A DNA stretch of 64,000 bases from Akkermansia muciniphila (GCA_945888515.1 CAMDAD010000006.1:89672-153671), one strand, 5' to 3'; numbered from the stretch's first letter, positions 9,567-18,891 are shown. The notes: a model not told the origin generated them from the letters alone. Numbers and translations are program-made.

Positions 9567-10199
9567 TTAGGAGCGCCGCAGTTCTAACAAATGCTTCGGG
9601 TGATCGATGATGTGCGTGGGGTCACTGGCGTGGAGGGCATCTCGGGAATTGAAGCCCCAAGTCACGGCGGCGACAGCGATGCCGGCTTTTTGCGAGGCTT
9701 TCACGTCGCGGATTTCATCTCCCACGTAGAGCATCTCACTGGCATGCAGCGAGAAAGTTTTGCGAATGGCTTTCAGGTGTTTGGCCTTGCCAGTGAGCTT
9801 TGAGGTGGAGGAGACAAAAGTGAAATGATCGCGCAAGCCGTGGGTTTCGAGGAAGAGGTTGACGTTCTCCGTGGCATTCGAGGTAAGGATGCCGAAAGTT
9901 TCACTACGGCCACGCAGAGCTGGAAGGACGGCTGCGATGCCCGGTATAATCGGGATTTCCGCCATGCGTTCACGCAGCAGGGCAGTGCCACGTTTGAGGA
10001 GGGAGGGTACGCGTAATTTCGAGATGTCGAGATGTTTGAGCAGCTCATTCAGGGAAAAATCGCGAAGGGATTCGAGTTCGTGGCATTCCACTTGTCGTAA
10101 GCCATAGTCGGGCGCGAGCTGATTGTAGATGCAGCGGGTGTGCTCGAGGGTATCGGCGAGGGTGCCGTCGAAGTCGAAAATGATGGCGCGGTAGTGCAT
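9567..10199 (-). CDS. HAD-superfamily phosphatase, phosphoglycolate-phosphatase-like
   Basis: 210 residues. Motif I is IIFDFDGTLADT, motif II is GILTSNATENV, the motif III lysine lies in KLTGKAKHLK, and motif IV is MLYVGDEIRDVKAS, so all four HAD motifs are present. A helical cap sits between motifs I and II, as in subclass I enzymes such as Gph. The substrate cannot be told. The gene starts 6 bp after the stop of the ABC ATPase gene and is the last of a three-gene unit read leftwards. Confidence 0.9.
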   Translation of the reverse strand: MHYRAIIFDFDGTLADTLEHTRCIYNQLAPDYGLRQVECHELESLRDFSLNELLKHLDISKLRVPSLLKRGTALLRERMAEIPIIPGIAAVLPALRGRSETFGILTSNATENVNLFLETHGLRDHFTFVSSTSKLTGKAKHLKAIRKTFSLHASEMLYVGDEIRDVKASQKAGIAVAAVTWGFNSRDALHASDPTHIIDHPKHLLELRRS

Positions 10200-10205
10200 G
10201 ATCGT

Positions 10206-10967
10206 TCAGGGCTGGTTGAGGGGAGCAAAGGCGCTGTCGAGCAGCGCCGGTGTGAGGATGTCCTCCACGGCACCGAAGCCGAGCGGGCGGCGGTCGAGCA
10301 AGAGTGCTTCATTGAACAATAGTGGTGCGGTGGTGAGATCGTGGTGCGAGGCGATGATGAGACGACCTTCTTTGGCGAGAGTTTCTAGCAAAGCGCTTAG
10401 CCGCAGTGACGCAGTGCGGTCGAGGCCAGTGAAGGGCTCATCGAGCAACAGCACGTGCGCCTCCTGTGCCACCGCGCGGGCCAGAAACGCGCGTTGCTGC
10501 TGACCGCCGGAAAGTTCGCGGATTTGCCGGTCTTGCAGGTCGTGCAGATCCAGTGCGCGCAGGGCCGCATCCACGGCCTTGGCATCATCTTCGCGGTAGG
10601 CACGCCACCAACCAGTTTGCGGATAGCGCCCCATTTCCACCAAGCCACGCACGGTGATGGGGAAGGACCAATCGACCTCCTCGCGCTGCGGCAGGTAGGC
10701 GAACTCGCGCGACCAGCGTTTTACTGGTGCGCCGCGCCAGCGGATGCTGCCGGATTGCCGCGGCACCAGTCCGGCGATGGCTTTGAGTAAAGTGGATTTT
10801 CCTGCGCCATTGCGTCCGACCAAGGCCACGCGCGTGCCGCAGGAAGTGGCGAACGAGACGTTTTCTAATGCGATAATTTTCCGGTAGGCAACGCCAAGGT
10901 TTTCCACTACCAACTCGTGATGATGGTGGTGGTGCGCGCAGCAATCGTGATGAGTCGGTTCATTCAT
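10206..10967 (-). CDS. ABC transporter ATP-binding protein with His-rich N-terminus (metal type)
   Basis: About 253 residues. Walker A is GRNGAGKST, the signature is LSGGQQQRAFLARA, Walker B is VLLLDEPF, followed by the D-loop FTGLDRT and switch His in ASHHD. This pattern fits Zn/Mn/Fe-type ABC ATPases (ZnuC/MntB). The N-terminus is HHDCC followed by AHHHHHHE, a likely metal-binding tail. The start is ATG 10967, which overlaps the preceding stop as ATGA. No membrane permease or binding protein gene is adjacent, so the partner must be elsewhere. Metal specificity is inferred from the His/Cys tail only. Confidence 0.85.
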   Translation of the reverse strand: MNEPTHHDCCAHHHHHHELVVENLGVAYRKIIALENVSFATSCGTRVALVGRNGAGKSTLLKAIAGLVPRQSGSIRWRGAPVKRWSREFAYLPQREEVDWSFPITVRGLVEMGRYPQTGWWRAYREDDAKAVDAALRALDLHDLQDRQIRELSGGQQQRAFLARAVAQEAHVLLLDEPFTGLDRTASLRLSALLETLAKEGRLIIASHHDLTTAPLLFNEALLLDRRPLGFGAVEDILTPALLDSAFAPLNQP

Positions 10968-11422
10968 GGCAGTTCCCAAAGGTCATCCATATCGCCACTG
11001 GCGTCAAAAATATGCGTCAATGTCTCGGTCCCGGGCGGCTCGAGGCGCAGTTTGGCAAAATAGCGTGGCGCTCCCGCGCTGGCCCACTGGACCTGGATTT
11101 GCACGTTACGCGGCATCCTTTGCCACGTCGCCTCCACCATGCTTTCCACGGCAGCGCTCGATTCCCACAACACCTTGTCTGCCTCATCGAGCAGTTCCAC
11201 ATGTTTCGCGGGAGCGGACAGAAGCAATTGAAAAGGCACGATGACTGGCATTTCTGCTGCCGTGGTGACTAAAGCATCCGTGACCGGTGTCTTGCGCGCA
11301 TGGGTGATGCGCCACAGAGGCAGCGCCGCGAGTGCGAGGCACAGCGCAGTCAACAATGTCCGCAAAATGGGAGATCCTCGCACGCAGCGATCTTGAAATA
11401 GTCGCCGCCATTGTGCAAGCAT
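10964..11422 (-). CDS. Unknown single-pass membrane protein coupled to ABC ATPase
   Basis: 152 residues. One transmembrane helix lies at about 21-38 (TLLTALCLALAALPLW), with an N-terminal cytoplasmic head and a periplasmic domain of ~110 residues containing beta-strand-like text (PVIVPFQLLLSAPAKHVELLD). No family recognised. Its TGA overlaps the ATG of the metal-type ABC ATPase (ATGA), so the two are translationally coupled and probably work together. Confidence 0.7.
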   Translation of the reverse strand: MLAQWRRLFQDRCVRGSPILRTLLTALCLALAALPLWRITHARKTPVTDALVTTAAEMPVIVPFQLLLSAPAKHVELLDEADKVLWESSAAVESMVEATWQRMPRNVQIQVQWASAGAPRYFAKLRLEPPGTETLTHIFDASGDMDDLWELP

Positions 11423-11503
11423 GATGCGTCGGCTCCATGGATTTCGCTAAAAAATCATTCGCCGTCTGGGAATTTTAGGCTATAAGAATGCAGCGAACTC
11501 AGC

Positions 11504-13030
11504 ATGACGAAGAAGAAAGTGATTATCATTGGCGCCGGTCCTGGCGGTTTGACTTCGGGAATGATCCTCGCCCATCGTGGCTTTGACGTGACCATTGTGG
11601 AAAAACAAAACCGCGTGGGCGGTCGCAATGCCGAGCTCAAGGTGGGAGATTTTTCCTTCGATACGGGCCCGACGTTTCTGCACCAGAAATTCACGCTCGA
11701 TGAAGTCTTCGCGGAGGCCGGAGCCAAGCCCGAGGACTACATGGATCTCGTGCTGCTCGATCCCATGACACGTTTGACTTGGGGAGATTTGTCGATGGAA
11801 ACAACCTGCGATCGCGCTCTGATGGAAGCGAATGTGGAGAAAGCTTTCCCCGGTCACGGCGAAGGCTATCGCCGTTTCATGTCCGATCACGCGGTCAAAC
11901 TCGCTGCGATCTATCCCTGCCTGCAGCGTCCGTATCACGAGCTGAAATCTTTCCTCAGCACCACGCTGATGAAGGCCATTCCCTACGTCGCTACAGGGAA
12001 AAGCGTGGTCGATGTGCTGGAAAATTATTTCGCGGATGACCGCCTCAAGCTCGCCTTCACTTTCCAGGCGAAATACCTCGGCATGTCACCTTGGCGCTGC
12101 CCCGCGCTCTTCAGCATCCTCTCGTATATCGAGTATCGCTACGGCATTTACCACGTCCAAGGCGGTCTCTGCAAAATTTCCGAGGGCATGGCGCAGCTGT
12201 TCCAAAAAAATGGCGGCACACTGCTCCTCCATACCGGTGTGAAGGAGCTGAAATTCTCCGGCACAACATGCACCGGCGTTTATTTAGAAAACGGCGAAGT
12301 GTTAGAGTGCGATGATATTATCATGAATGCGGACTACGCCCACGCCGTGACCACCCTGCTGAACGGTCACTCGAAGCCTCCCGCACAATTGCAGAAGAAA
12401 AAGTTTTCTTGCTCTACCTTCATGCTCTACCTCGGACTGGACAAGATTTACCAGGACGAGCCGCACCACCACATCATTTTCGCCGACAACTATCGCCACA
12501 ACGTCGAGGACATCCAAAGCGAAAAAATCGTCTCCGATGATATGTCGGTGTATGTCCGCAACTCTTCCATTACCGATCCTCACGTCGCACCGCCTGGCCA
12601 GTCTGGTCTCTACGTCCTCGTCCCCACCATCAACACCCGTCACGGTTTCGACTGGGAAACTTACAAGCAGGAATATCGCGACAAAGTCATTGCTCGCATC
12701 GAGGCCAAGACTGGCATGAAAGACCTGCGTCAACACATCATCGCCGAGCGCATTTTGACCCCGCAGGATTGGCGTGATGAAGGCGATATTTTTATGGGAG
12801 CGACCTTTAACCTCGCCCACACGCTCGATCAAATGCTCTACCTACGCCCACACAACCGCATGGAGGGTTACGAAAATTTATTCCTCGTCGGTGGCGGCAC
12901 CCATCCGGGCAGCGGACTACCAACCATTTACGAAAGCGGACGCATTTCCAGCAATCTCCTTTGCGAGCGCCATAGCGTTGCCTACGAGCGCGTCGATATG
13001 GCCCCTGCCTTCTTGAGCTCAGCAGGGTAA
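11504..13030 (+). CDS. Phytoene-desaturase-like FAD oxidoreductase (CrtI/CrtN family)
   Basis: 508 residues. The N-terminal dinucleotide fold VIIIGAGPGGLTSGM is followed by EKQNRVGGRNAE and DTGPTFLH, hallmarks of carotenoid desaturases. The C-terminus carries the FAD-contacting GGGTHPGSGLPTIYESG. CrtI/CrtN enzymes desaturate phytoene or dehydrosqualene at the membrane. No crtB, squalene synthase or other carotenoid genes are adjacent, so the actual C30 or C40 substrate is open. It stands alone, divergent from the preceding ABC unit. Confidence 0.9.
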   Translation: MTKKKVIIIGAGPGGLTSGMILAHRGFDVTIVEKQNRVGGRNAELKVGDFSFDTGPTFLHQKFTLDEVFAEAGAKPEDYMDLVLLDPMTRLTWGDLSMETTCDRALMEANVEKAFPGHGEGYRRFMSDHAVKLAAIYPCLQRPYHELKSFLSTTLMKAIPYVATGKSVVDVLENYFADDRLKLAFTFQAKYLGMSPWRCPALFSILSYIEYRYGIYHVQGGLCKISEGMAQLFQKNGGTLLLHTGVKELKFSGTTCTGVYLENGEVLECDDIIMNADYAHAVTTLLNGHSKPPAQLQKKKFSCSTFMLYLGLDKIYQDEPHHHIIFADNYRHNVEDIQSEKIVSDDMSVYVRNSSITDPHVAPPGQSGLYVLVPTINTRHGFDWETYKQEYRDKVIARIEAKTGMKDLRQHIIAERILTPQDWRDEGDIFMGATFNLAHTLDQMLYLRPHNRMEGYENLFLVGGGTHPGSGLPTIYESGRISSNLLCERHSVAYERVDMAPAFLSSAG

Positions 13031-13127
13031 CACGTCTGCTTGCAAGAGGTTAGGCAGAAGGTCCTGCGATTCTGATCCCTCGCTCACTCGTAAGCGAGAT
13101 GTTGCTTGGCATCCCGTGCGCATAAAA

Positions 13128-13158
13128 AACCCGCACTCGTGATCCACGAGTGCGGGTT
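13128..13158 (-). terminator. Rho-independent terminator of the Ala-rich lipoprotein gene
   Basis: Perfect 14-bp inverted repeat (AACCCGCACTCGTG and complement) with a 3-nt loop. On the minus strand it is followed by a run of six T, so it terminates the gene at 13180-13512. Confidence 0.9.
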
Positions 13159-13179
13159 CTGTAAGAATCAGACCTTTGG

Positions 13180-13512
13180 TTATTGACCAGCAGAAGGTTC
13201 TGGCGGTGCGGGAGGTGCAGCAGCTTCGGCAGCACTTTTAGCGGCAGCTTCGGCAGCAGCTTCAGCGGCGGCTTTGGCCGCGGCCTCGGAGGCGGCAGCA
13301 GCATCTGCAGCGGCTTTGGCAGCGTCCGCAGCAGCCGTTTCAGCAGCGGCTTTGGCGGCATCCGTAGCTGCCGCTTCAGGTTGGGGAGCTGCTTCTTTGG
13401 CAGGTTCGACGGCGGCAGCTTCGGTAGCAGCAGGTGCCGCGGCTTCTTTGGGTTTGCAAGATACGGCAATCAAAGGCAGCGTAACGATCGTGAGGATAAT
13501 ACTAAGTTTCAT
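13180..13512 (-). CDS. Alanine-rich lipoprotein
   Basis: 110 residues. Residues 1-19 are a lipoprotein signal with lipobox IAVSC (Cys19), so the mature protein is lipid-anchored. The rest is nearly all Ala with Lys, Glu, Thr, Asp and Ser, in repeats of the kind AAxAAAEAAAKAA. This predicts one long alanine-rich helix, like Braun-type or LEA-like spacer proteins, ending in a Pro-rich tail. No enzymatic domain. It has its own terminator and stands alone on the minus strand. Confidence 0.8.
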   Translation of the reverse strand: MKLSIILTIVTLPLIAVSCKPKEAAAPAATEAAAVEPAKEAAPQPEAAATDAAKAAAETAAADAAKAAADAAAASEAAAKAAAEAAAEAAAKSAAEAAAPPAPPEPSAGQ

Positions 13513-13636
13513 AAGGGTTCTCTATGGTTGTTTTTTGTAGACACTTTATCTACTGAACAAAACTAGTCATTTTGTCAGCGAATGTCAAAGACCGAGTTGA
13601 GTTATTTACCCATGCTGTCATAGTCGCTTAGTGAAT

Positions 13637-13801
13637 ATGCACGAAGTGATGTGTCCGAGCTGTGGCGAAATGTTTGAAGTTGTCGGCCCAGCAGAGCATG
13701 AATGGCCGGCGGAATGGGACTACGATTGCGAAATTTGCTGTCGCCCCATGCTGATTCTCTTTGAGGAATTCGGTGTGTATGCCAGAGGCTTAGGTGAGTA
13801 G
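13637..13801 (+). CDS. CPXCG-motif cysteine-rich small protein
   Basis: 54 residues, read from ATG 13637 to TAG 13801. It begins MHEVMCPSCGEMFEV and has a second pair in YDCEICCRPM, so four Cys of a zinc ribbon are present, in the spacing of the CPXCG-motif (PF14255-like) family. An Asp/Glu-rich stretch (EHEWPAEWDYD) separates them. Function unknown for the family. It lies just upstream of a Tat-exported DUF1501 gene on the same strand, 39 bp apart. Confidence 0.85.
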   Translation: MHEVMCPSCGEMFEVVGPAEHEWPAEWDYDCEICCRPMLILFEEFGVYARGLGE

Positions 13802-13840
13802 CTTTTGTAAGATCGATCCAACCCGATTCGTAGCCAAGGC

Positions 13841-15262
13841 ATGCCTCATTCCCGTGATGCGCGAGATTTGATACTCGATCGTCGAGATTTCCTGCAGCGT
13901 TGCGGCATGGGATTCGGCAGCTTGGCGCTGGGGGGGCTAATGCCTGCAGCGCAAGCGGAGTCGTCCGCTCGTGTCACGGGGACGCCTCATTTCGCGCCGA
14001 AAGCCAAGCGCGTGGTGCATTTGTTCATGAATGGCGGCCCCTCGCAAGTGGACACCTTTGACCCCAAGCCAGCGCTACAGCAGCGGCATGGCATGTCGAT
14101 TTCACTCGAGGGACTCAAAACCGAGCGACCCACCGGTGCCGCGCTGCGTTCGCCCTTCTCCTTTGAGCGCTACGGCGAGAGCGGGCTGGAGGTCAGCGAG
14201 CTCTTCGCTCATACCGCACGGCATGCTGATGACCTGTGTGTGATTCGTTCCATGCACGCGGATGTGCCGAACCATGAGCCGTCCTTGATGCTGATGAATT
14301 GCGGTGACGGCCGACTGCCCCGCCCGTCCATGGGTTCGTGGATCAGCTACGGATTGGGCAGCGAAAATGAAAACCTGCCTGCTTACGTCTCGCTCTGCCC
14401 CGGCGGCATGCCGATCAAGCGCGCGGAAAACTGGCGCTCGTCTTTTTTACCGGGTCGATTCCAGGGCACCTACTTGGACACATCGATCCAGCAAATCGAC
14501 CAAATGATCGAAAATCTGAATCACCCTCATGTGCGTGATCGTCGTCAGGAGAAGCAACTGGAATTTCTTCGCCAGATCAACCAAACGCATCTGGAGTCAC
14601 GCCAATACGACCCGCAACTCGAGGCACGCATTCGCAGCTTCGAGTTGGCGTATCGCATGCAAAGCGAGGCAACGGATGCCTTCGACATCGAACGTGAGCC
14701 ACAGCACGTGCGCGATCTCTATGGCCCAGGAAATTTTGCGCGTCAGTGCCTGATGGCGCGACGATTGCTCGAACGCGGAGTTCGTTTCATCCAGTTGTGG
14801 CATGGAAAGGGGCAACCGTGGGATAGTCACGACGACATAGAGGACCACCGCCGCCTCGCCCGTGAATGCGATCAAGCCATCGGAGCCTTTCTCAGCGATC
14901 TGAAAATGCGAGGTCTACTGGAAGAGACCTTGGTCGTCTGGGGAGGCGAATTCGGTCGCACACCCGTTGTGGAGCTACCTCAAGCCGGCTCGAACAAGGG
15001 AGTCATGAAAGGTCGCGATCACAATCACTATGGCTTTACGATGTGGATGGCGGGCGGTGGCGTGAAAGGCGGCCACGTGCACGGAAGCACTGATGAATTC
15101 GGCTTTGCTGCTGTGGATCAGCCCATGCATGTTCATGATCTGCATGCGACCATCCTCCACTTGCTAGGAATGAATCACGAGGAACTGACCTATCGTTATT
15201 CTGGTCGCGATTTCCGCCTGACAGATGTTCACGGGAAAGTGGTCGAATCGATCATTGCGTGA
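13841..15262 (+). CDS. DUF1501 protein, Tat-exported
   Basis: 473 residues. A twin-arginine leader is seen as DRRDFLQRCGMGFGSLALGG, cleaved near AQA. The body is the DUF1501 domain (alkaline-phosphatase-like fold): VVHLFMNGGPSQVDTFDPK, DVPNHEPS, WHGKGQPWDSH, WGGEFGRTP, and GRDHNHYGFTMW with the typical His ligands. These proteins abound in Planctomycetes and Verrucomicrobia, usually next to a DUF1549/DUF1553 cytochrome-like partner; none is adjacent here. Substrate unknown. Confidence 0.93.
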   Translation: MPHSRDARDLILDRRDFLQRCGMGFGSLALGGLMPAAQAESSARVTGTPHFAPKAKRVVHLFMNGGPSQVDTFDPKPALQQRHGMSISLEGLKTERPTGAALRSPFSFERYGESGLEVSELFAHTARHADDLCVIRSMHADVPNHEPSLMLMNCGDGRLPRPSMGSWISYGLGSENENLPAYVSLCPGGMPIKRAENWRSSFLPGRFQGTYLDTSIQQIDQMIENLNHPHVRDRRQEKQLEFLRQINQTHLESRQYDPQLEARIRSFELAYRMQSEATDAFDIEREPQHVRDLYGPGNFARQCLMARRLLERGVRFIQLWHGKGQPWDSHDDIEDHRRLARECDQAIGAFLSDLKMRGLLEETLVVWGGEFGRTPVVELPQAGSNKGVMKGRDHNHYGFTMWMAGGGVKGGHVHGSTDEFGFAAVDQPMHVHDLHATILHLLGMNHEELTYRYSGRDFRLTDVHGKVVESIIA

Positions 15263-15322
15263 CATTTTTTACCTATCTTCCGTAGATTTTTTCTCTCGGC
15301 GCGCTACTATCTTCCTCGTACG

Positions 15323-15943
15323 ATGGTCTACAACACTCCCATTCAGCAGCATACCTTTGCCGCCATTGACTTCGAGTCCGCTGGGGCCACCACGGGCCAT
15401 ACCGATGTACCGATCCAGATCGGTATCGCTCGTTGGACGCCGGCGGACGGTTTGGGTGAGTCATTCGTATCGTATTTATGTGCGACCAAAAGTATCACCT
15501 GGAGTGCCCAGAAAGTGCACGGTATTTCCCTAGCAGATCTCTCAGAGGCACCAGAACTGCTTTCTTTGTGGCCTGTTGTGAAGGAGCACTTGCAGAATCG
15601 TATCATCGTCGCTCACGGCAAGGGCACGGAAAAGAAATTCCTACGCGCCTACCCCGGGCATGGTTTCGGACCTTGGGTGGATACCCTCTTGCTCGCCAGA
15701 GCTACGTGGCCGCAATGGTCAGATCATTCGTTAGGTTCCCTCTGCGATCACCTTGATCTCACTCCCAAGATACAATCCGCGTGCCCCAACAGGCAGTGGC
15801 ATGATGCCCTGTTCGACTCCGTGGCCTCGCTGCTTTTGTTAGAAAAAATCCTGCACCTGACCCAAGCATGGCAAGCTCCCTTGCAACACTTGCTGCAGCC
15901 CGATCAATCCGTTTGGCACAAACATCACAGCAACCGCAGTTGA
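15323..15943 (+). CDS. DEDDh 3'-5' exonuclease (DNA polymerase III epsilon-like)
   Basis: 206 residues. ExoI is FAAIDFESAG (D-x-E), ExoII lies in IIVAHGKGTEKKFL (His in place of the usual Asn/Asp pair), and ExoIII is WHDALFDSVASLLLL (catalytic His and Asp). The protein has only the nuclease domain, so it may act as polymerase proofreading subunit, as an RNase T-like exonuclease, or in repair. It is shorter than E. coli DnaQ. Stands alone between DUF1501 and a small hypothetical gene. Confidence 0.85.
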   Translation: MVYNTPIQQHTFAAIDFESAGATTGHTDVPIQIGIARWTPADGLGESFVSYLCATKSITWSAQKVHGISLADLSEAPELLSLWPVVKEHLQNRIIVAHGKGTEKKFLRAYPGHGFGPWVDTLLLARATWPQWSDHSLGSLCDHLDLTPKIQSACPNRQWHDALFDSVASLLLLEKILHLTQAWQAPLQHLLQPDQSVWHKHHSNRS

Positions 15944-16184
15944 GGCCGACTCCTGCCATCGTCGTATCCTATGATAGTCAAAGTGGTGACCTCACTGCCA
16001 AGAGCACGATCAGCGGAATCAGTATAAAAAGACGGATGGCTCATGACGCGCGCCCTGCGTGCCTGATTCGCGGAGCTTTTCTCGGTGGATGGCCTATGCT
16101 ACGGGCTCGCGCCGAAATGGTCATCGCAATTTTTCTTCTATAGAATGCTTGGCGAATCGCATGCCTTCCTCTATCCTCTGACCA

Positions 16185-16484
16185 ATGGATATCCTCATTG
16201 CCGTTCCCGAAACTTCCCAACCTAGCACACTGCGCGCGGTCATCGCCGCTCTGCGTAGTCAAAAACTTGAGGTTACTCATGATCACAAAAACTGGGGGGA
16301 CTGGATTCGTATTGATGGCTGTGAGACAGTCATCAGCATCGAAGTCGCGCACGGTCTTACGAGCTCTGCGACGATCGAATTTTGCGAGGATGACTCAGAG
16401 GACATCCTTCCTGCCGTTTATCGCGCCTTCGACCAGATCGGTTGGATCGGCATAGATGAAGATGGGGAATATCAACTGGTTTGA
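16185..16484 (+). CDS. Conserved-looking small acidic protein, function unknown
   Basis: 99 residues, no signal peptide or membrane segment. Alternating alpha/beta text (MDILIAVPETSQPSTLRAVIAALRS, shown only in part) with an acidic C-terminal half (CEDDSEDILP, IDEDGEYQ). No family recognised. It precedes by 21 bp the anchored cysteine-protease-like gene and may form an operon with it. Confidence 0.65.
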   Translation: MDILIAVPETSQPSTLRAVIAALRSQKLEVTHDHKNWGDWIRIDGCETVISIEVAHGLTSSATIEFCEDDSEDILPAVYRAFDQIGWIGIDEDGEYQLV

Positions 16485-16505
16485 CCGACACAGCTCATTG
16501 TTATT

Positions 16506-17324
16506 TTGGCCAAAAAACCCATCAATCAATTCACGACAAAACGATCCTATCGCATGATCGTGTGGTTGCTGGTGCTCATACTAGCGTCTGTTGCCGCTTT
16601 CTTCATCCACCGCTACCGCGAATCGCTGGCGGTCCGATGGCATCGCGTGGTGGGTCAGTTGCCCTCGGAGGAAGCGCCTCCTGCACCCGCGCCGGATGCG
16701 GCGAAATGGAAATTGCTTTGCAATGATCTGCAACGCTGGCGAGAACATTACGCAGAGCGCTATCGTCAGGCAAATCACGACGCACAAAAAAAAGCGGTAA
16801 TCACCGAAGCGCGTGAGTTGTTAGAGCATAGCTTGCCAGAAATCATGCGTTGCTGGCTGGGAACGCCTTGGGATTTCAACGGCACGGCTACGACACCCGG
16901 AGAGGGCAAAATTGCCTGTGGCTACTTTGTCACGACGGTGCTGGAGGGTGCGGGATTCCGCATCGAACGCACGACCCTCGCACAACAGGCATCCCAACAA
17001 ATTCTGCGCACCCTCTTGCCTCAGGACGACCTAAGAATCCGCGTGGGCGTGCCCTACAAGACCTTCCGCTTCGAGACCACCCGCGGCAGGCCCGGTATCT
17101 ACCTTGTCGGCCTGGATACACACGTCGGCTTCGTAGTCGTAAAACAGCAAGATTTCCGCTTCATTCACTCCTCTGGATCGCAGCCCTGGTGTGTGGTCGA
17201 TGAAGGATCGGAGCAAGCACTCGTTCTCGAACGCTCGAATTATCGCGTGTTGGGAAATATCACCGGCAATGATGAAGTCATCCGTCGCTGGCTCATGGGG
17301 GAAAAATTTCCCACGCAGCGATGA
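16506..17324 (+). CDS. Membrane-anchored NlpC/P60-like protein (tentative)
   Basis: 272 residues from TTG 16506; an ATG at 16554 would place the transmembrane helix (MIVWLLVLILASVAAFF) at the very N-terminus. The periplasmic part shows PWDFNG, then KIACGYFVTTVLEGAGF with a candidate nucleophile Cys, and GLDTHVGFVVV with a candidate catalytic His about 80 residues later. This order (Cys at a helix start, His in a strand) is that of NlpC/P60-type cysteine peptidases and amidases that cut peptidoglycan. The similarity is a pattern match only. It could be another papain-fold hydrolase. Confidence 0.6.
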   Translation: MAKKPINQFTTKRSYRMIVWLLVLILASVAAFFIHRYRESLAVRWHRVVGQLPSEEAPPAPAPDAAKWKLLCNDLQRWREHYAERYRQANHDAQKKAVITEARELLEHSLPEIMRCWLGTPWDFNGTATTPGEGKIACGYFVTTVLEGAGFRIERTTLAQQASQQILRTLLPQDDLRIRVGVPYKTFRFETTRGRPGIYLVGLDTHVGFVVVKQQDFRFIHSSGSQPWCVVDEGSEQALVLERSNYRVLGNITGNDEVIRRWLMGEKFPTQR

Positions 17325-17358
17325 CTACGATGAGAGTGAAACAAATCACCACCGCACT

Positions 17359-18834
17359 TTACTGCGGGCGAGTGCTGGAATTGGTTTTCGCCTTTGCCAG
17401 TTCACTGGCGAGGCGCTTGCCGGTAGCCGTCTCGGTGGCATAAAGATTTTTCGTTTCACCAGGATCTTTTGTGAGATCGTAGAGTGCAGGTTTGGCGGGA
17501 GCGTTCGGATCTTTTTTGCCAGCCGCTTTCCAGCCATCGGCCAAGGCGAGATTCGGTAAATACTTGTATTGGGGAGTCCGAATCGTAAGAGAGCCCGTGC
17601 CACTCATGAGAATAAGATTTTCACGCTTGGGTGCTGTCTTTTCGCCAAGCAGCGAGGGAAGGAGATTGAAGCTATCGGGTAAGGCATCCTTCGGCACAGC
17701 GACTTGGGCAGCGGCACAGATCGTGGCGGGGATATCGATCGTGGAGACTAAATCTTCCGATACTCCCGACTGGATGCGCGCGGGCCAGCGCACGATGAAG
17801 GGTACGCGATGGCCGCCTTCCCAGAGTTGCGATTTGACTCCTCTGAAAGGTCCGTTAGGCTTGTGCCCACTTTCGGCGCTGACATAAGCGCCGTTATCAC
17901 TGCTATAGATGATGAGCGTGTCTTTGGCGAGGTTGAGGCGATCGAGGGTAGTGAGAATTTCGCCGATGGAGGCATCGAGTTCCTGGAGCATGTCCGCGCG
18001 TTTGCTGAGACCGCTGGTTCCCTCGAAGCGGGGACCTGGAATGACGGGGGCGTGAACATCGTGAGGTGTGAAGAGCAGGAAAAAGTTTTTCTCTTTGTTG
18101 CGCTCGATGAATTGCAGGCACTCGCGGGTGAAGGTATCGGCGATCTCTGTATCCTTCCACCAAGCGGATTTCCCGCCCTTACTCCAACCAATGCGATTGC
18201 GTCCGGCAGCATAGGGAGTCATGCCTTGTTTTTTCGCTTCTTCTTCGTTGTAAGTGTAAAAAAGCGGGTCGCTGGGATCGAGATTGAGCACCTTGTGATC
18301 GCGCACCAACACGGTGGGAATTCGGTCATTCGTAGCGGGAAATCCAAAAAACTCGTGGAAGCCGATTTCCAAGGGACCGGGGCGGAGTTCTTGATTGTAA
18401 TTCGGCCGAGTGAGGCCGAAGCCGAGATGCCACTTGCCGATGATTGCGTTCTGGTAGCCCGCCTGTTTCAGTAAACTGGGTGCATTGACCATATTGGTGG
18501 GAATGAGCAAAGGAGAGTCCCCATTGGCGACACCTTTGTTCAGACCGCTGCCTTCGCGGCGCCACGAATACTGACCGGTGATCATCGAGTAGCGAGTGGG
18601 CGTGCAGCATGCCGCAGATGCATGGCTATTGGCGAAGCGCTGTCCCTCGCGAGCGAGGCGGTCAATGTTAGGCGTTTTGACTTTGGTGGCTCCGTAACAC
18701 CCAGCATCTCCCCAGCCCACGTCATCGGCGAGGATGACAATGATGTTGGGAGTCTTGGGCTCGGCGTTTTCCTGCGCGTGAAGAATCATAGCGTGGCAAA
18801 AGAGCAGGATGATGCAAGGGATCGGATTTTTCAT
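17359..18834 (-). CDS. Sulfatase (arylsulfatase A-like), exported
   Basis: 491 residues with signal peptide (ending LHAQ). PNIIVILADDVGWGDAGCYG binds the metal; CCTPTRYSMITG holds the C-x-P-x-R motif whose Cys becomes formylglycine. SSDNGAYVS and GPFRG supply further active-site ligands. It would remove sulfate esters from polysaccharides in the periplasm. It is the third gene of a sulfatase series read leftwards, 57 bp after the middle one. No formylglycine-generating enzyme is present in the window. Confidence 0.93.
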   Translation of the reverse strand: MKNPIPCIILLFCHAMILHAQENAEPKTPNIIVILADDVGWGDAGCYGATKVKTPNIDRLAREGQRFANSHASAACCTPTRYSMITGQYSWRREGSGLNKGVANGDSPLLIPTNMVNAPSLLKQAGYQNAIIGKWHLGFGLTRPNYNQELRPGPLEIGFHEFFGFPATNDRIPTVLVRDHKVLNLDPSDPLFYTYNEEEAKKQGMTPYAAGRNRIGWSKGGKSAWWKDTEIADTFTRECLQFIERNKEKNFFLLFTPHDVHAPVIPGPRFEGTSGLSKRADMLQELDASIGEILTTLDRLNLAKDTLIIYSSDNGAYVSAESGHKPNGPFRGVKSQLWEGGHRVPFIVRWPARIQSGVSEDLVSTIDIPATICAAAQVAVPKDALPDSFNLLPSLLGEKTAPKRENLILMSGTGSLTIRTPQYKYLPNLALADGWKAAGKKDPNAPAKPALYDLTKDPGETKNLYATETATGKRLASELAKAKTNSSTRPQ

Positions 18835-18891
18835 AACGAGGTGCTATTTGGAATGGCAGCAGAATGATGTGAGGGGGCGATAGGATGTTGA

